DNA of 34,585 nucleotides from Thermohalobaculum sp039030915 (GTDB taxonomy: Bacteria; Pseudomonadota; Alphaproteobacteria; Rhodobacterales; Rhodobacteraceae), in NCBI GenBank assembly GCA_039030915.1, contig JBCCDG010000035.1:1-34585 (forward strand), given 5' to 3'. Position numbers and translations under genes: made by a program. Below the pieces are notes generated by a model. It had not been told where the DNA came from and did no database searches. It worked only from the letters and a program-made list of their open reading frames with translations. Every line of letters begins with the position of its first letter. The first letter of the stretch is position 1. This document shows positions 32,423 to 34,585 of the stretch, piece after piece.

Positions 32423-33100
32423 ATGCATATCGAACCCGGCCTCGTCGACGGCGCCAAGATGGGCCTCGCCGTGGCCACCGCTGCGGGGGCCACGGCCTAC
32501 GGCGCCAAGCTCGCGGTGGAGGACATCGCGCGCTCCGGCCCGGTCGGCTTCGCGGTCCGAACGGGGCTCGCCACAGCCGGCACACTCACGTTCTTCGAGC
32601 TGCTGCCGCACTTCAGTGCCGGTGTCTCCGAGGTGCACTTCATCTTCGGGACGACGCTGTTCCTGATCCTCGGCGCCGCACCTGCGGCCTTCGGGTTAGC
32701 GCTCGGGCTGCTGGTGCAGGGATTGGTCTTCGCGCCGAGCGATATGCCCATGTACCTCGTGAACCTCACGACCCTTCTCGTGCCGCTCTTCGCCGTCACG
32801 GCGGTCGCCCGGCAGGTCGTCCCGGCCGACACGGCCTATGTCGACCTGAGCTATGCGCAGGTCCTGAAGCTCTCGGCGGCCTACCAGGGGGGTGTGATCG
32901 CCTGGGTCGCCTTCTGGGTGTTCTACGGGCAGGGCGTGGGGGCCGACACGGCGGCCTCTGTCTGGTCCTTCGGCGCGGCCTATCTCCTCGTGGTCCTCGT
33001 CGAGCCGGTCGTCGATCTCGCCGTGCTGGCGGCAGCGAAGGCACGTCGGGGCTCCGGCAGATCCCCGCTCGTGACGCCGCGTCTCTACCAGCCCGCCTGA
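32423..33100 (+). CDS. cbiM: Stand-alone CbiM-type cobalt permease component
   Basis: 225 residues, about six or seven membrane segments. It starts MHIEPGLVDGAKMG, the N-terminus of CbiM-type energy-coupling-factor substrate subunits, whose first residues ligate cobalt. FFELLPHFSAGVSEVHFIFGTTLFLILG and APAAFGLALGLLVQGLVF are in keeping with PF01891. GAGGGA precedes the ATG. CbiN, CbiQ and CbiO are not encoded in the window. The riboswitch directly upstream links it to cobalamin supply. Cobalt as substrate is inferred from context. Confidence 0.85.
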   Translation: MHIEPGLVDGAKMGLAVATAAGATAYGAKLAVEDIARSGPVGFAVRTGLATAGTLTFFELLPHFSAGVSEVHFIFGTTLFLILGAAPAAFGLALGLLVQGLVFAPSDMPMYLVNLTTLLVPLFAVTAVARQVVPADTAYVDLSYAQVLKLSAAYQGGVIAWVAFWVFYGQGVGADTAASVWSFGAAYLLVVLVEPVVDLAVLAAAKARRGSGRSPLVTPRLYQPA

Positions 33101-33167
33101 GCGCTACGCATCCGGTACGCCCGGCTCCTCGCGGATCCCGGGCATGCCTCAGGTCGGGAGACAGCGG

Positions 33168-33923
33168 GTGATCCGAGAGGTTTGGCTCATCGGCATCGGC
33201 ACCGGCAGCCCGGGGCACATGACCCGCGACGGTCTGACCGCCCTGCGAGAGGCCACGGTGATCCTCCTGCCCCGCAAGGGCGCCGGCAAGGAGGACCTCG
33301 CCGACATCCGCCTGCGCCTCGTCGCCGACAGCGGTAGCGCGGCGCAATGCGTGCCCTTCGACTATCCGGAACGCGACCTGGCCCTCCCGTACGGCGAGCG
33401 CGTCGAACGCTGGCACGACGAGATCGCGCGCCGGTGGGAGACGGCCCTCGCGACGGCGCCACCCGGTCCCGCAGCGCTTCTCGTCTGGGGCGATCCCTGC
33501 CTCTACGACAGCACGCTCCGCATCGCCTCCCGCCTCCGGCTAGCCGCTTCGCCTCGGGTGATCCCGGGCATCTCGGCACTCCAGGCATTAACGGCTGCCC
33601 ATGCGATCCCGCTAAGTTCGGTGAATGGTTCAGTTACTATTACGACCGGCCGGCGGCTCAGAGACGAGGGCTGGCCAGCCGGCGCCGAGACGCTCGCCGT
33701 TATGCTCGACGGGGAGTGCAGCTTTGCCGGTCTCGTCCCCGAAGGACTAGAAATCTGGTGGGGCGCCTATCTCGGAATGGCTGAACAAATCCTCGATTGT
33801 GGTCCCCTAGCGGACGCCGCGCCCCGCATTGTCGCGCGTCGCGCCGCCGCACGGAGTGCCCATGGCTGGATCATGGACACCTATCTTCTAAGCGCATGCG
33901 GTCCCGACGCTTACTTGGGGTGA
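33168..33923 (+). CDS. cobF: Precorrin-6A synthase (deacetylating)
   Basis: 251 residues. CobF methylates C-1 of precorrin-5 and releases the extruded acetyl unit as acetate, giving precorrin-6A. It is specific to the aerobic pathway. VWLIGIGTGSPGHMTRDGLTAL, LPRKGAGKEDLADIR, CVPFDYPERD, LLVWGDPCLYDSTLRIA and VIPGISALQALTAAHAIPL are CobF signatures. GTG at 33168 is preferred because GGGAG lies seven bases upstream; ATG at 33144 lacks a good site. It follows cbiM by 67 bases and is probably under the second riboswitch. Codon use in the middle is less GC-rich than in the other cob genes. Confidence 0.93.
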   Translation: MIREVWLIGIGTGSPGHMTRDGLTALREATVILLPRKGAGKEDLADIRLRLVADSGSAAQCVPFDYPERDLALPYGERVERWHDEIARRWETALATAPPGPAALLVWGDPCLYDSTLRIASRLRLAASPRVIPGISALQALTAAHAIPLSSVNGSVTITTGRRLRDEGWPAGAETLAVMLDGECSFAGLVPEGLEIWWGAYLGMAEQILDCGPLADAAPRIVARRAAARSAHGWIMDTYLLSACGPDAYLG

Positions 33924-33989
33924 CGACGCGAAAGTGGTGTGATTGTCCGGCTCGCGAGACCAAGGGATGACCTGAGGCAATTGGCGCGG

Positions 33990-34463
33990 TCATTCGGCTT
34001 GGGGGTCGGGGCGTAGTGCTTGGCAAAGTGCGGAATTGCCGATCTTCAGTCGGGCTGCGGCCTCTCTCACGGTTAGGCCCTTGGCGGTCAGGCTGCGGGC
34101 GCGGGCGAGCTTCTCGGGCGTGACCACCGGTTTGCGTCCGCCCTTGCGTCCGTGGGCGGCCCGTGTGCGCTGACGGATCAGTTCCCGCTCGAACTGACCG
34201 AGCGCGCCGAAGAGGTGGAAGGTGAGCCGGCCGCTCGCCGTCGTGGTGTCGATCGCCTCGGTCAGCGAGCGGAAGCCGACGCCTCTCGCCTCGAGTGCGC
34301 CGACGGTCTCGATCAGGTGGGGAAGCGAACGGCCAAGCCGATCGAGCCGCCAGACCACCAGCACATTGCCCTCGCGCAGGTATGCGAGCGCCTCGGCGAG
34401 ACCGGGCCGCTCGGTGCGGGCGCCGGAGGCATGATCCTCGAAGATGGGCGCGGGCATTGCCAA
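33990..34463 (-). pseudogene. Serine resolvase/invertase lacking its catalytic N-terminus
   Basis: About 150 residues are family-like: IFEDHASGARTERPGL, VLVVWRLDRLGRSLPHLIETV, FHLFGALGQFERELIRQRT, then a C-terminal HTH (LTVREAAARLKIGNSALCQAL). This is the Tn3-type resolvase family. The first 30 or so residues, with the YARVS active-site serine, are missing. Homology stops near 34,447, where an IS6-family end begins, so the insertion probably cut the gene. The remainder keeps the DNA-binding part. Confidence 0.8.
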
Positions 34464-34585
34464 GTTGTTTTGGGCGCCGTCCCCCGGTAGGTGACGGCCA
34501 TGCCGATGTCGCTGCCAGCCACCATGCCGCGCCTAAAGGGCTTCCGCTTTCCCCGCGAGGTCGTCGCTTACGCGGTGTGGGCCCA
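34453..34585 (+). mobile_element. Left end of an IS6-family element, running off the window
   Basis: It starts about where the resolvase homology ends, with GGCATTGCCAAGTTG as a possible terminal repeat, and includes the start of an IS6-type transposase. The other end is outside the window, so the boundary is tentative. Confidence 0.55.
34506..34585 (+). CDS. IS6-family transposase, N-terminal part only
   Basis: Twenty-six codons are present before the window ends: MSLPATMPRLKGF, then RFPREVVAYAVWA. The block LKGFRFPREVVAYAVW is the conserved N-terminus of IS6/IS26-like transposases, just before the HTH. The catalytic DDE core is outside the window. The start could also be the ATG six codons later. 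Confidence 0.7.
   Translation, partial: MSLPATMPRLKGFRFPREVVAYAVWA

Noticed and set aside
1..34585. CRISPR array, tRNA, rRNA or replication origin
   Set aside because: I saw no regularly spaced repeats, no tRNA-like cloverleaf consensus, no rRNA sequence and no iteron or partition genes.

Overview
The window looks like high-GC alphaproteobacterial DNA, most likely from the Rhodobacterales. The evidence is strong G/C at third codon positions, a complete run of aerobic-type cob genes (cobG and cobF present), a DUF1636 gene next to cobW, and insertion sequences of kinds common in that group. No rRNA, tRNA, replication gene or CRISPR array is visible, so chromosome, chromid and plasmid cannot be told apart.

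Layout. Bases 1-3,800 hold the tail of an unrecognised gene, a large minus-strand regulator joining a LuxR-type DNA-binding domain, three GAF domains and a class III nucleotide cyclase, and a small NTF2/SnoaL-like protein. Bases 3,795-7,570 are mobile-element scarred: an apparently intact IS3-family (IS407-group) element, the decapitated gene for a DUF4214 surface-type protein, a broken peptidoglycan-binding domain and a decayed IS5-type transposase. Bases 7,672-13,542 hold an RND efflux operon (unknown small protein, periplasmic adaptor, inner-membrane pump) with a divergent LysR regulator. Bases 13,543-16,205 are a second graveyard with a decayed IS3-family and a decayed IS5-family element.

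Bases 16,206-33,923 are the main content: a cobalamin (vitamin B12) supply region. cobO, a small membrane-protein gene and cobQ run leftward. A cobalamin riboswitch then leads a rightward operon of DUF1636, cobW, cobN, cobG, cobH, cobI and cobJ, then cobL, cobE, cobM, cobB and cobA. cobK lies antisense between cobJ and cobL, and its start codon shares two bases with that of cobL. A second cobalamin riboswitch precedes a stand-alone CbiM-type cobalt permease and cobF. Most neighbours overlap by 1-4 bases, which implies translational coupling.

Together these genes cover uroporphyrinogen III methylation (CobA), the corrin-ring methylations, contraction and reduction (CobI, G, J, M, F, K, L, H), a,c-amidation (CobB), the large cobaltochelatase subunit (CobN), adenosylation (CobO) and the remaining amidations (CobQ). 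The chelatase partners CobS/CobT and the genes for side-chain attachment and nucleotide-loop assembly are not in the window and must lie elsewhere. The right edge (33,990-34,585) holds a serine resolvase missing its catalytic N-terminus, cut by the start of an IS6-family element.
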